From a virus: a stretch of 34,653 nt of DNA. The notes beneath the pieces are model-generated. The model was not told the DNA's origin, searched no databases, and was given only the letters and a program-made list of their open reading frames with translations. Location of the stretch: the IMG/VR virus record IMGVR_UViG_3300047409_000414, positions 1 through 34,653 of that record; one strand, given 5' to 3'. The translations under genes were made by a program, and so were the position numbers. Positions 6,321 through 14,682 of this stretch are shown here, in pieces (within the stretch, counting starts at the first letter, position 1; each line of letters opens with the position of its first letter).

Positions 6321-6875
6321 ATGAGGACGTGGTTACTTGCGTTCGCGATTGTGCTGGCCATGCCGGCGTCGAGCAAAGCTGCCATCATCGCCGACCTCGG
6401 CGACAATCCCACCTCGGCCACTGGCCACTTCAGCAACAATGTCGGAGGAACGACGTTCGCCGATCAGTATACGTTCAACCTGACCGGCGCACCGCAATTC
6501 ATTGCCTTCGCGTCGGCGACAAATGACTTCATCTCGCCAGCCGACTTCATCACCTCGTTCGCAGGACAGCTCTTCAACTCCGGCCCCAACAACGTACCTG
6601 GAGGTGGAGACGACTTTGCTGTCAATCCTGCGGTGCTTGCTGTTGCATGCCCGACGAACCCCCTGGGGTGTCAGGTCTTGGCTGGTACGGCCCTGCTCGA
6701 TGCCGGTCATTATTTTCTGAACCTGGCTGGTACTGGCGGCGGTACGGCTGGCTATGGCGGTGATCTCACCAGCCGTGCCGTGCCCGGTCCCGTCGCCGGT
6801 GCGGGGTTGCCAGGGCTGGCGATGGCAATCGGGGGCTTGCTGCTCTGGGGGCGACGCCGTCGTCACCCGACTTGA
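6321..6875 (+). CDS. Exported protein with PEP-CTERM-like sorting tail
   Basis: A 184-residue secreted protein. It has a signal peptide (1-20, MRTWLLAFAIVLAMPASSKA), then a Gly/Asn-rich beta-type domain with FADQYTF at 46-52, which recalls the FxDxF class of PEP-CTERM proteins. The end is tripartite: VPGP (154-157), hydrophobic GAGLPGLAMAIGGLLLW, and RRRR (178-181). That layout is the signal for exosortase-like processing, with VPGP in place of PEP. Such proteins are normally bacterial and linked to surface polysaccharide. In a phage it is most likely a lysogenic-conversion gene altering the host surface, or a protein placed in the envelope during infection. Two internal Cys (110 and 117) may form a disulfide. 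Confidence 0.75.
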   Translation: MRTWLLAFAIVLAMPASSKAAIIADLGDNPTSATGHFSNNVGGTTFADQYTFNLTGAPQFIAFASATNDFISPADFITSFAGQLFNSGPNNVPGGGDDFAVNPAVLAVACPTNPLGCQVLAGTALLDAGHYFLNLAGTGGGTAGYGGDLTSRAVPGPVAGAGLPGLAMAIGGLLLWGRRRRHPT

Positions 6876-6908
6876 CGGTGTTGGAGTTCACACCGAAGGA
6901 GGCAACCC

Positions 6909-7172
6909 ATGTCTCTAACCGGCCTTCTGCTCGGGATCATCAACATCGCGATCGTCGTCGCGATCCTCGTTCTCATCGGCTACATCGCCATGTGGATACT
7001 CAGCGCGCTCGGGTTTGCGGTGCCGGCCCAGGTGCAGAAGATATTCATGGTCATCGTCGCGCTGATCGCGCTCTACATGATCGTGTCGTTGCTGCTCGGC
7101 GTGCCGTCGCTGCGCATCATCGGGCACGTGGAGTTGATCGGTGACCACGCGCAAATGGTACGAGCGGCATAG
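6909..7172 (+). CDS. Small two-helix membrane protein
   Basis: An 87-residue protein with a strong GGAGG just upstream of ATG 6909. Two hydrophobic segments (about 5-33 and 43-63) are joined by a short linker containing FAVPAQVQ. The tail is short and hydrophilic. Proteins of this size and shape are common immediately upstream of the terminase genes in alphaproteobacterial prophages. Function is unknown; a holin-like or membrane-remodelling role is possible but unsupported, since the endolysin is about 22 kb away. The next gene starts directly after its stop. Confidence 0.75.
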   Translation: MSLTGLLLGIINIAIVVAILVLIGYIAMWILSALGFAVPAQVQKIFMVIVALIALYMIVSLLLGVPSLRIIGHVELIGDHAQMVRAA

Positions 7173-7499
7173 GTGCGTAAGCTAACGCCGTTCATCCGCA
7201 GCACCGTAGATGCACGTGCCGTCAGGCCACAGGCCCATACAGTCGAGCCGTTCTATCTCACGCAAGAGCATCGGGCATGGCGTGAGGCAGTGATCCGCAA
7301 TGCACAACGCCGATGCGAGGCTATCGACAATGGGTGGCGCTGCGCCAAGGCCGAGCCGCGGCATCGCATGTTCGCCGACCACATCGTGGAAATCAGAGAT
7401 GGTGGTGCCAAGCTCGACCTCGCCAACGGCATGTGCCTTTGCGGCAGCCACCATACGGCGAAGACCATGCGCGCCCGTGCCGAGCGAATGCGGCGATGA
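7173..7499 (+). CDS. HNH endonuclease of the packaging module
   Basis: A 108-residue protein starting at GTG 7173, immediately after the previous stop. The HNH core is CEAIDNGWRCAKAEPRH, then FADHIVEI, then LDLANGMCLCGSHHTAKT: paired Cys and His residues with the DH and N of the motif. Small HNH proteins next to the terminase genes in HK97-type phages work with TerL in specific cleavage and DNA packaging. Position before the terminase genes supports that role here. It differs in sequence from the HNH protein encoded at 1978. Confidence 0.88.
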   Translation: MRKLTPFIRSTVDARAVRPQAHTVEPFYLTQEHRAWREAVIRNAQRRCEAIDNGWRCAKAEPRHRMFADHIVEIRDGGAKLDLANGMCLCGSHHTAKTMRARAERMRR

Positions 7500-7584
7500 G
7501 GGGGGGGCAGGAGAAAAATATTCCCGATGGGGGGTGGCAACCGCACGGGGCTCACGGCCGGATTTTTTAAACCTTGAGGAAGCG
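7500..7584 (+). other. Short non-coding gap before small terminase
   Basis: This 85-bp gap starts with a run of G, contains an AT-rich spot (GAAAAATATTC at about 7512) and a T6 tract at 7563-7568. The stem before the T tract is weak, so a terminator is not claimed. TTGAGGAAGCG just before 7585 supplies the ribosome binding site. Confidence 0.3.
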
Positions 7585-7857
7585 ATGAAAGAAAATTCTC
7601 CGAAAAAGCGCGGACGCCCGCCAAAAAGACAACCCATAGACGAGGCCGTTACGGCTGGCATGACGCCGCTCGATTACATGCTTGCGGTTGTTCGTGATCC
7701 GACTGCTGCGCAAACTCGACGTGACCGCATGGCGATTGCGGCGGCGCCGTACTGCCATCCGCGGACGACCGAGGCTCCGCTTGGCAAGAAGGATCAGGCG
7801 CAGCTCGACGCGGTCACGAGTGCCAAGGGCACCGAGTGGAGCGAGCTGGTGCACTGA
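7585..7857 (+). CDS. Probable small terminase subunit
   Basis: A 90-residue protein; ATG 7585 is preceded by GAGGAAG. The open frame runs further upstream, but that part overlaps the HNH gene. It begins with a Lys/Arg-rich AT-hook-like stretch (KKRGRPPKRQP), then a helical block (MTPLDYMLAVVRDPTAAQTRRDRMAIAAAPYCHPR). This helical motif is familiar from small proteins before TerL in Rhizobiales prophages. Small terminases recognise the packaging site and hand DNA to TerL. Position between the HNH gene and TerL (with one fibre gene in between) supports the call. The protein is shorter than typical TerS (140-180 residues), so it may be a reduced form. Confidence 0.65.
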   Translation: MKENSPKKRGRPPKRQPIDEAVTAGMTPLDYMLAVVRDPTAAQTRRDRMAIAAAPYCHPRTTEAPLGKKDQAQLDAVTSAKGTEWSELVH

Positions 7858-8777
7858 TGGCGATTCCATTCATCGCGGGTCCGAAGATTTCGGCGGGACA
7901 ATCGCTATCCGATGTTGTCGATTGCAGTTCGTCGCCGCCGGTTCGCATCACGATGCCGTCGGCGTGGACACCGGCGCACCTGACGTTTCAGGTTTCGTCC
8001 GATGGCGTGACGTTTGGGGACCTGGTCGATATGAACGGCCAGGAGATCAAAGCTAACGTCAAAGCAAATACTGTTGTGAGGCTATCGTCGCAGTGGATTA
8101 CTGCGCCGGTGTTTCTCAAGTTTCGTTCCGGATCAAGCAGCGTTCCGATCGTGCAAACGGCGGATCGCATTTTTGGATGCACGATGACGAATGATCAGAC
8201 TGGGTCGGTAGGCACCGAAGGGCCGCCAGGTCCCGCAGGCCCGCAGGGGCCGGCTGGCCCGAGTGCGGTCAGCGCGAATGCGGGCAACTTAGCCAAGCTC
8301 GGGACCGACAGTCTCATCCTCGTTCCGAATGCTCTGGTCCTGAAGGGGACCGTTGCCGGTGACGATGCCGCGCCGGGGATGATCGGCGAGGTGATCTCGT
8401 CCAGTAATTTTGGAGGCGTAAGCCTGACGACCGCCATTGCCATGAACGTCACGCAGATCATGCTATCGCCCGGCGACTGGAACGTCGGTGGTGTGGTCAT
8501 TTTCGCGCCTGCCGGCACTGGTCCTAATTCCGTCATCGCGGCGCTCAGCCAGACTGCGGCGGCGTTGCCGTCCGACAACGACGTTGCGACCGGCAAGGGC
8601 ATCATGCAGCAGATTTGGGCCTCGTCGATGCCTGCGGGTAAGACGCAGACCACGCCGACGAGTCTGATCAGGATCAACACCAGTACGGCGAAGCCGGTGT
8701 ACTTGGTGGCGCAGGCGACCTTCGGCGGCGGGACGGTAAACGTGACGGGTTACATCTCCGCCAGGCGCGTGCGCTGA
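7857..8777 (+). CDS. Collagen-like virion surface/fibre protein
   Basis: A 306-residue protein if started at ATG 7857, which overlaps the upstream stop by one base; a start at 7836 would add seven residues. The N-terminal domain (about 1-115) is beta-rich with ISAGQSLSDVVDC and TMPSAWTPAHLTFQVSSDG, a discoidin-like pattern seen in phage surface proteins. Six Gly-X-Y triplets follow (GTE GPP GPA GPQ GPA GPS), a collagen-like stalk that usually drives trimerisation. The C-terminal 170 residues are beta-rich and end in a conserved-looking YISARRVR. It lies between the terminase genes. A head fibre or decoration protein that binds surfaces is the likely role. Confidence 0.75.
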   Translation: MAIPFIAGPKISAGQSLSDVVDCSSSPPVRITMPSAWTPAHLTFQVSSDGVTFGDLVDMNGQEIKANVKANTVVRLSSQWITAPVFLKFRSGSSSVPIVQTADRIFGCTMTNDQTGSVGTEGPPGPAGPQGPAGPSAVSANAGNLAKLGTDSLILVPNALVLKGTVAGDDAAPGMIGEVISSSNFGGVSLTTAIAMNVTQIMLSPGDWNVGGVVIFAPAGTGPNSVIAALSQTAAALPSDNDVATGKGIMQQIWASSMPAGKTQTTPTSLIRINTSTAKPVYLVAQATFGGGTVNVTGYISARRVR

Positions 8778-8785
8778 AGGCCTGC

Positions 8786-10492
8786 ATGTCCCGCGCTGCG
8801 CTCGATCTTTCATGCCGGGATTGGGAAACCCGCATCAGCAATCGTCGCTCGCTCATTCCCGCAGGTGCGCACGGCATCAACCCGGCCGAGACCGCCCGCG
8901 CGATCAAGATATTCGACAAGCTGCGGCTGCCGGATGTGCCGGGCACGCCGGCGCTGGCTGAGGCGGCCGGGGAATGGTTTCGCGAGATCGTCGGCGTGCT
9001 GCTCGGCGCCGTCGATCCGCTGACCGGCGAGCGCGTGATCCGCGAGCTGTTCCTGCTGGCGGCCAAGAAATCTTCGAAGACTTCTTACGGCGCCGCGCTG
9101 ATGGTGACGGCGCTGTTGCTCAACAAAAGGCCGCGCGCGGAATTCCTGCTCGTGGCGCCGACGCAGGCGGTGGCTGATCTGGCGTTCATGCAGGCGGCCG
9201 GCATGACTCAGCTCGACGACGACGGGTTTTTGCAGAAGCGCATGCTGGTGCAGGATCATCTCAAGTGCATCACCGACCGCCGCACCAAGGCGCAGTTGAG
9301 GATCAAGACTTTCGACACGTCGGTATTGACCGGCGTCAAGCCGGCGGGGGTGCTCATCGATGAACTGCACGAGATTGCCAAGACGTCGAAGGCGGGCCGC
9401 ATTATCGGCCAGATCAGAGGCGGGTTGCTGCCGATCCCGGAGGCTTTCCTGGCGTTCATTACCACGCAGTCCGACGAGCCGCCGGTCGGTGCGTTTCGTG
9501 CCGAGCTGAGCATGGCGCGCGCGATTAGGGACGGCAGGGCGAGCGGCGCGATGCTGCCGGTGCTGTATGAATTCCCGGCGGCGATTGCGAATGACCGCGG
9601 CCATCCGCCGGCCTGGCAGGACGTGGCGAACTGGCCGATGGTGACGCCGAACATGGGCAAGTCGATCACCATCGAGCGGCTGGCCGCTGATTTCGAGACC
9701 GCGACCTACAAGGGGTCGGAGGAAATCTGCCGGTGGGCGTCGCAGCACCTCAACATGGAGGTGGGGCTGGCGCTCAAGAGCGACGGCTGGCCCGGCGCCG
9801 AGTTCTGGGCCGATGCCGAAGACGAGACGATCACGATCGATACGATGCTGGAGCGGTGCGAGGTCATCGTGGCCTGCGCCGATGGCGGCGGCCTCGACGA
9901 TCTGTTCGGCTTTGGCCTGATCGGCCGCGATGCGACGACCAAAGATTGGCTGACGTGGTCGCATGCGTGGTGCCATCGCGGCGTGCTCGAGCGCAGGAAG
10001 AGCATCGCATCGCGCCTGCAGGATTTCGCCAAGGCGGGAGAGTTGACCATCGTCGACGACAAGCTCGACGACGTTGCCGAGATGGTCGCGATCATCGAGC
10101 GGGTCAACGAAGCGGGATTGCTGGCGTGCGTCGCGCTCGATCCCGAGGGACCGTATGGCGAGCTGGTCGATGCGCTGGCCGAGATCGGCGTCACCGAGAA
10201 GGACGAGCAGATCGTCGGTGTGCCGCAGGGCTACAAGCTGATGAATGCGATCAAGTCGAGCGAGCGCAAGCTCGCCAACGGCACGCTGTGGCACGCGAAG
10301 TCGGCGTTGATGGACTGGTGTGTTGGCAACGTCCGGCTGGAGCCGACCGCGACCGCCATCCGCGCCACCAAGCAGAACGCAGGCGACGCCAAGATCGACG
10401 CGTGGGCCGCGTTGATGGACGGGGTCACGGTCATGGTGCGCAATCCCAGTCCGACGCGCCTCGTGCCGGAAATGGCGGCGATGATCGCCTGA
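8786..10492 (+). CDS. terL: Terminase large subunit (packaging ATPase-nuclease)
   Basis: A 568-residue TerL of the HK97-like Terminase_1 class. The ATPase domain has a variant Walker A, AAKKSSKTS (92-100), and Walker B VLIDE (189-193). The RNase H-like nuclease half carries ACADGGGLDDLFGFGL and later acidic residues such as Asp in ALDPEG and near AGDAKIDAW, consistent with two-metal catalysis. It pumps DNA into the prohead through the portal and cuts concatemers. Length is typical for the family. The start ATG 8786 lies 9 bp after the previous stop with a weak AAGG. A 494-codon minus-strand frame inside it is a shadow. Confidence 0.93.
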   Translation: MSRAALDLSCRDWETRISNRRSLIPAGAHGINPAETARAIKIFDKLRLPDVPGTPALAEAAGEWFREIVGVLLGAVDPLTGERVIRELFLLAAKKSSKTSYGAALMVTALLLNKRPRAEFLLVAPTQAVADLAFMQAAGMTQLDDDGFLQKRMLVQDHLKCITDRRTKAQLRIKTFDTSVLTGVKPAGVLIDELHEIAKTSKAGRIIGQIRGGLLPIPEAFLAFITTQSDEPPVGAFRAELSMARAIRDGRASGAMLPVLYEFPAAIANDRGHPPAWQDVANWPMVTPNMGKSITIERLAADFETATYKGSEEICRWASQHLNMEVGLALKSDGWPGAEFWADAEDETITIDTMLERCEVIVACADGGGLDDLFGFGLIGRDATTKDWLTWSHAWCHRGVLERRKSIASRLQDFAKAGELTIVDDKLDDVAEMVAIIERVNEAGLLACVALDPEGPYGELVDALAEIGVTEKDEQIVGVPQGYKLMNAIKSSERKLANGTLWHAKSALMDWCVGNVRLEPTATAIRATKQNAGDAKIDAWAALMDGVTVMVRNPSPTRLVPEMAAMIA

Positions 10493-10506
10493 AGGAGTCT
10501 TTCAAA

Positions 10507-12387
10507 ATGTCCACGATCTACAAGACCACCGCCGCTGCAGGCGAAGGCGATCTGGAATTTGTTCTGTCGGACGACACCGTCGACCGCATGGGCGACGTCA
10601 TCGACGCTTCGGGCTGGAAGCTTTCGGAGTTCAAGAAAAATCCGATCGCGCTATTTGGCCATTCAAGCTCGTTCCCGATCGGGAATTGGTCAGACGTTCG
10701 CGTCGATGGCAACAAGCTCATCGGCAAGCTTGAGTTTGCCAAGCGTGGCACTAGCGCCCGCATTGATGAGTTAATCAGCTTGGTCGAGCAGCGAGTGTTA
10801 CGCGCGGTTTCGGTCGGGTTCGAGCCGATCGAGTACGAGCCGCTCGACAAGGAAAAGCCCTACGCCGGTCAACGATTCAAAAAGCAGAACTTGCTGGAAG
10901 CGTCACTGGTGGCGGTGCCGGCGAATCCGGCGGCGCTGCAATTGGCAAAGTCCCTCAAAATCTCCGACGAAACTCTGTCCTTAGCCTTTGGCGAGCATGC
11001 CGGCGTGAGGCGCAAGGACATCCCAACAACTGGCGAGCACGCCGCGACATCTCCTGCCTATAGGGCAACCAAAATGCAAACGCTTCCACAGCGCATCGAG
11101 GATGCGCAAAACGAACTCGTCGCCAAACGTGACAAGCTTACCGAGCTCAACGCCGCCGATACGCTCGATCTTGACGCTATCGAAGAACTGAACGATCAGA
11201 TCGTTCTTTGCGAGCGCTCGCTTGCAGCAATGAAGGCGTCCGAGGCCAAGATCGGCATCAACGCCGCCAAGGCCGAGACGCCTTCACAAGCCGTCGCTCG
11301 TCGGCCGCTCGGCATCAGCCAGCGCGAGGTCAAGGGAATTGACCTGTTCGTGCGCGCGATGGTCGTCCGCGGCTGCGCAAAATTCGGGAACAAGCCGATC
11401 GAGCGGGTGCTGGAGGAACGCTATCCCGGTCACGAGGCTACCGCCTACATCGCCAAAGCCGACCAGACCGTGGGCACGACCACCGTGTCCGGCTGGGCCT
11501 CCGAACTGGTGCAGCAATCCTGGGCGGAATTCCTGCAGGCATTGACCGGGTTCTCGATTTACCCGGCGTTGCGTGCCGGCGGCATCGGCCTGAGTTTCGA
11601 CGGCGTCGGAACCATCAACCTGCCGAGCCGCACCGCTGGCGGCGCCGGCGGCGGGTTCGTCGCGGAAGGCTCGCCCATCCGTGTCGGCCGCATCACCACC
11701 GCACCCACGACGATGACGCCAAGGAAACTTGGTGTGATCGTGCCCTTTACCCGCGAGCTGGCAAAACGATCGACGCCCTCGATCGAAGCCTTGGTTAGGC
11801 AAGCCATTCTTGAGGATACATCGGTCATCCTTGATGCAGCACTTCTCGACAACGTCGCATCGAGCACGGCGAGGCCGGCAGGTCTGCTTAACGGCGTCTC
11901 GGCGACCGCGACTGGCGCGGCCGGCGGCAACTTTGCCGCCATCGTCGCCGACTTCAAAGCGTTGCTCGCGCCGTTCTATGCAGCCAATGCCGCTGACAAC
12001 ATCACCGTCATCATGAACCCGGCGCAGGGGCTATCCCTCGCCTTGACGCCTGATTCCATGGGTCAGTTCGGATGGTCCCAGGCCATCACGAACCGCCTCA
12101 AGATCATCGAATCGACGCACGCGACTGCCAATCGCATCATCGCAATCCGCAATTCTGACTTTGCCACTGCGCTCGGCGATACGCCTGAGTTCGACGTCTC
12201 GGAATCCGCCACCGTTCATATGGAAGATACTACTCCTTTGGAAATCGTGGCCGGAACACCTACGACGGCAGACCCCGTAAGGTCGTTTTTCCAGACCGCA
12301 ACGATCGGTGTGAGAATGCTCATGGACGTGTCGTGGAAAATGCGCCGGTCGGGAATGGTTTCTTGGATCGACACCACCACCTGGTGA
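10507..12387 (+). CDS. Fused prohead protease - major capsid polyprotein
   Basis: A 626-residue protein; ATG 10507 follows AAGGAG, while the long open frame upstream is a TerL shadow. Residues of about 10-150 are an HK97-type prohead protease (U35/S78): His52 in LFGHSSS and Ser102 in VSVGFEP are the expected catalytic residues, and LLEASLVAVPANPAA (129-143) is the family motif. Residues of about 190-255 form a charged coiled coil with the look of a scaffold or delta domain. From about 290 on is an HK97-fold major capsid protein (GTTTVSGWASELVQQ, FVAEGSPI, ILDAALLD). Most relatives encode protease and capsid separately. Fusion implies self-cleavage of a polyprotein during head maturation. Confidence 0.93.
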   Translation: MSTIYKTTAAAGEGDLEFVLSDDTVDRMGDVIDASGWKLSEFKKNPIALFGHSSSFPIGNWSDVRVDGNKLIGKLEFAKRGTSARIDELISLVEQRVLRAVSVGFEPIEYEPLDKEKPYAGQRFKKQNLLEASLVAVPANPAALQLAKSLKISDETLSLAFGEHAGVRRKDIPTTGEHAATSPAYRATKMQTLPQRIEDAQNELVAKRDKLTELNAADTLDLDAIEELNDQIVLCERSLAAMKASEAKIGINAAKAETPSQAVARRPLGISQREVKGIDLFVRAMVVRGCAKFGNKPIERVLEERYPGHEATAYIAKADQTVGTTTVSGWASELVQQSWAEFLQALTGFSIYPALRAGGIGLSFDGVGTINLPSRTAGGAGGGFVAEGSPIRVGRITTAPTTMTPRKLGVIVPFTRELAKRSTPSIEALVRQAILEDTSVILDAALLDNVASSTARPAGLLNGVSATATGAAGGNFAAIVADFKALLAPFYAANAADNITVIMNPAQGLSLALTPDSMGQFGWSQAITNRLKIIESTHATANRIIAIRNSDFATALGDTPEFDVSESATVHMEDTTPLEIVAGTPTTADPVRSFFQTATIGVRMLMDVSWKMRRSGMVSWIDTTTW

Positions 12388-12398
12388 CCTGAAGCAAA

Positions 12399-12429
12399 GC
12401 GGGGACGACTGCTGAAACAGTCGCCCCGC
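12399..12429 (+). terminator. GC-rich stem-loop after the capsid gene
   Basis: GCGGGG-A-CGACTG (12399-12411) pairs with CAGTCGCCCCGC (12418-12429) around loop CTGAAA, with one bulged A. No U-tract follows, so it is a poor intrinsic terminator. It lies 11 bp after the capsid stop and just before AGGAGG of the next gene. It may protect the 3' end of abundant capsid mRNA or attenuate read-through. Confidence 0.5.
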
Positions 12430-12442
12430 CGTAGGAGGCGCA

Positions 12443-12664
12443 ATGCGTGAGCTTTGGTATGTGCTGGAAGACGGGACCTTGGGCGACCCTCGCGATGTTG
12501 CGCCGGATCACGTTGGTAATCTCAAGCACAAGAGCGGAAAAAGGCTCGCGATGGACGGCGACGTGCCGTCCACGCGAGAAGTCGACCCGCAGGCGCACGC
12601 CAAGGACATGAGGGCAGAAGAGGCGCCGCGGCCGTATCGCACACGCGAAACCAAAGCCAAATAG
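12443..12664 (+). CDS. Small head-region protein, paralogue of the next gene
   Basis: A 73-residue protein with AGGAGG at 12433-12438. The sequence LWYVLEDGTLGDPRDVAPDH, then GNLKHKSG and a DG turn, matches the N-terminus of the next protein, and its end (PYRTRETKAK) matches that protein's C-terminus (GYVTRETKPA). It looks like the longer protein without its central domain. Small proteins with this N-terminal pattern often sit between capsid and portal genes. A capsid-decoration or assembly role is inferred from position only. Confidence 0.72.
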   Translation: MRELWYVLEDGTLGDPRDVAPDHVGNLKHKSGKRLAMDGDVPSTREVDPQAHAKDMRAEEAPRPYRTRETKAK

Positions 12665-12677
12665 GAGAGGAAACATC

Positions 12678-13289
12678 ATGTCGAGCCTTGGTCTTTATTT
12701 GCTGCAGGACGGGACGCACGCGGACCCTGGCGGTTGCGCACCAGACGACAAGGGCGTTCTGCGGCACACAGAGAGCGGTCTGGCTGTTTGCCTGTATGAG
12801 GACGGGACGCCGCAAACGGTCGGCCAAGATGCGATCAACAACATGAACCTTGCGGCGGCCAAGGCGGCCGAGCCTGACGCGCCTGACGTGCCGGTCGTCA
12901 CCTCGCTGCTGCCGGACCATTGCGCGATCGGCGATCCCGACTTCACGCTGTTCATCGTCGGCCGGGGGTTTGCGGAAAGCTCCGTTATCGTCTTCGCCGG
13001 TCATGACGAGCCGACCACGCTCAACGAAGACGGCACGCTGTCGACCGGCGTGAAACCGTCGCTGTGGGGTGCGCCGGTCGTGGTGCAATGCTCGGTTCGC
13101 AACGGCACGCTGCACGGCAACGCAGTTGACTTCACCTTCGCTGCGGCAACCGGCATGAAGCGGGAACCGGACAAGAAAGAAGAACCCAAGAAGCCCGCGG
13201 CCAAGGAAGTGAAGCCGGAAGAGCCGAAGCCCGGCTACGTCACACGTGAAACAAAGCCTGCCCCCGGCCCCGAACGGGGGGGCCGCTGA
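12678..13289 (+). CDS. Ig-like capsid decoration protein candidate
   Basis: A 203-residue protein with GGAGAGGA before the ATG. Residues 1-50 share a motif with the preceding gene (LYLLQDGTHADPGGCAPDD, then GVLRHTESG). Residues of about 70-155 look like an IPT/TIG-type Ig-like fold (VTSLLPDHCAIGDPDFTLFI, VGRGF, SSVIVFAG, then VVVQCSVRNG). A Lys/Glu/Pro-rich tail ends in GYVTRETKPAPGPERGGR. Ig-like domains are common on phage capsids and tails, where they bind weakly to host or environmental glycans. Its place after the major capsid gene fits a head decoration protein. Its stop lies one base before the likely TTG start of the portal gene. Confidence 0.75.
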   Translation: MSSLGLYLLQDGTHADPGGCAPDDKGVLRHTESGLAVCLYEDGTPQTVGQDAINNMNLAAAKAAEPDAPDVPVVTSLLPDHCAIGDPDFTLFIVGRGFAESSVIVFAGHDEPTTLNEDGTLSTGVKPSLWGAPVVVQCSVRNGTLHGNAVDFTFAAATGMKREPDKKEEPKKPAAKEVKPEEPKPGYVTRETKPAPGPERGGR

Positions 13290-13290
13290 G

Positions 13291-14682
13291 TTGGCTATCC
13301 TCGCAAAGATATTCGGCGGCAAAGCAAAGGCCGCCGTTCCGGCCGAAGGCCAATACCGTCCAGGGCCGTACTATCTGAACGACGGAGCGCATAGCGGCTG
13401 GCTGTCTGCAACCGCCGGCCGGTTCTGGAACTGGTGGCAGATGGGCTACTCGTTGCAGTCCTATGGCGACGGCGGCGCTATGGTCGAAGCGTGCGTTTCG
13501 GCCTATTCGCAAACCGTCGCCATGCTCCCTGGCGACCATTGGACATCGGTCGCGAACGGCGGGCGTGAACGTGTCACCACGTCGGCGCTGGCGCGGATCA
13601 TTCGCAGTCCGAATGATTATCAGTCGATGTCGGATTTGCTGCTGAATTTGACGCGGCGGCTTTACACCAAGGGCGAAGCATTCGCCGTCGCCATCCGCAA
13701 TAATCGGTTTGAAATCGACGAATTGCACTGGATGCGCGACGGCTATCCCAACATCGCCGAGGACGGCTCGATATTCTATTCGCTCTATGGCAACGAGGTC
13801 GTGGAGCGACGGTTTAATCTGGCCTATCCGATTCCCGCGCGCGACGTGTTGCACGTCCGGCTGCATACGCCGCGGCACCCGTTGCGAGGGCAGAGTCCAA
13901 TCGTCGCGGCTGCGCTCGAGTTGGAAATGTCGGGCGCGGCGCTGAGCCAGCAGGTCGCCTTCTATCTCAACCAGGCGCGGCCCTCGTTCATCCTGGAAAC
14001 GGACGAGAAACTGACGACGGCGCAGGCGAAGGATTTGCGTGAATTTTGGAATGCGCAAACGCAAGGGGAGAACGCGGGCGGCACGCCAATTTTGAGCTGG
14101 GGCCTGAAATCAAAACCGATCACGGTTGGTGCCAGTGACACGCAGCTTGCCGACATGCTCAAGTGGACCGACCAGCATGTGGCGCTGGCGTTTCGGATGC
14201 CGCTGCAAATCCTCGGCATTGGCGGGACACCGTTCGCCTCGACCGAAGCACTGATGTCGTCGTGGAAATCTACGGGCTTGGGCTTTGCGATCAATCACAT
14301 CGAGGAAGCGATCGGGAAGCTGTTCGCTTTGCGAGGCTACCCGGACGAATACATCGAGTTTGACACCAACGCGCTGCTGCGGTCGTCATTCAAGGAGCGC
14401 ATCGAGGCGCTCAGCATCGGCACCAGGCGCCTGTACACGATCAACGAGGCGCGGGCCGAAGAGGGCCTCGCGGCCAAGCCCGGCGGCGACGAGCTGCTGG
14501 TGCAGATGCAGGACATACCGTTGAGCCAGGCCGGCAAGACGCAGCAACCTGCTCCTGCCCTGCCGGCGCCGGGTGACGACCCGTCTGGTGATGGGGCCGC
14601 CGATGACACCGCCCCGGTAAAGAGCCATGAGCACATCCGCAAATTCCGCGCAGCGCAAGCCGCCCATGCCCTCGCCGCTTGA
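13291..14682 (+). CDS. Portal protein (HK97 family)
   Basis: A 463-residue protein if started at TTG 13291 (AILAKIFGG, a typical portal N-terminus), two bases after the upstream stop. A GTG at 13246 would add 15 residues overlapping the previous gene without a visible ribosome binding site. The portal pattern is clear: MVEACVSAYSQTVAMLPGDHW, then LLLNLTRRLYTKGEAFA, VLHVRLHTP, QSPIVAAALELEM, the clip/stem helices, then LNQARPSFILE and ALAFRMPLQILG. Twelve copies form the DNA channel at one capsid vertex and dock TerL and the connectors. The C-terminus is Pro/Asp-rich and overlaps the next gene by 56 bp. Confidence 0.93.
   Translation: MAILAKIFGGKAKAAVPAEGQYRPGPYYLNDGAHSGWLSATAGRFWNWWQMGYSLQSYGDGGAMVEACVSAYSQTVAMLPGDHWTSVANGGRERVTTSALARIIRSPNDYQSMSDLLLNLTRRLYTKGEAFAVAIRNNRFEIDELHWMRDGYPNIAEDGSIFYSLYGNEVVERRFNLAYPIPARDVLHVRLHTPRHPLRGQSPIVAAALELEMSGAALSQQVAFYLNQARPSFILETDEKLTTAQAKDLREFWNAQTQGENAGGTPILSWGLKSKPITVGASDTQLADMLKWTDQHVALAFRMPLQILGIGGTPFASTEALMSSWKSTGLGFAINHIEEAIGKLFALRGYPDEYIEFDTNALLRSSFKERIEALSIGTRRLYTINEARAEEGLAAKPGGDELLVQMQDIPLSQAGKTQQPAPALPAPGDDPSGDGAADDTAPVKSHEHIRKFRAAQAAHALAA

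Noticed and set aside
7500-7584. Terminator before the small terminase gene
   Set aside because: There is a T6 tract but no adequate stem before it.
8810-10294. 494-codon open frame on the minus strand
   Set aside because: Lies wholly inside terL; high GC keeps shadow frames open. Arg/His/Gln-rich product with no recognisable fold.
9733-10506. Upstream extension of the protease-capsid frame
   Set aside because: Overlaps terL; Arg/Gly-rich shadow sequence. The real start at 10507 has AAGGAG before it.
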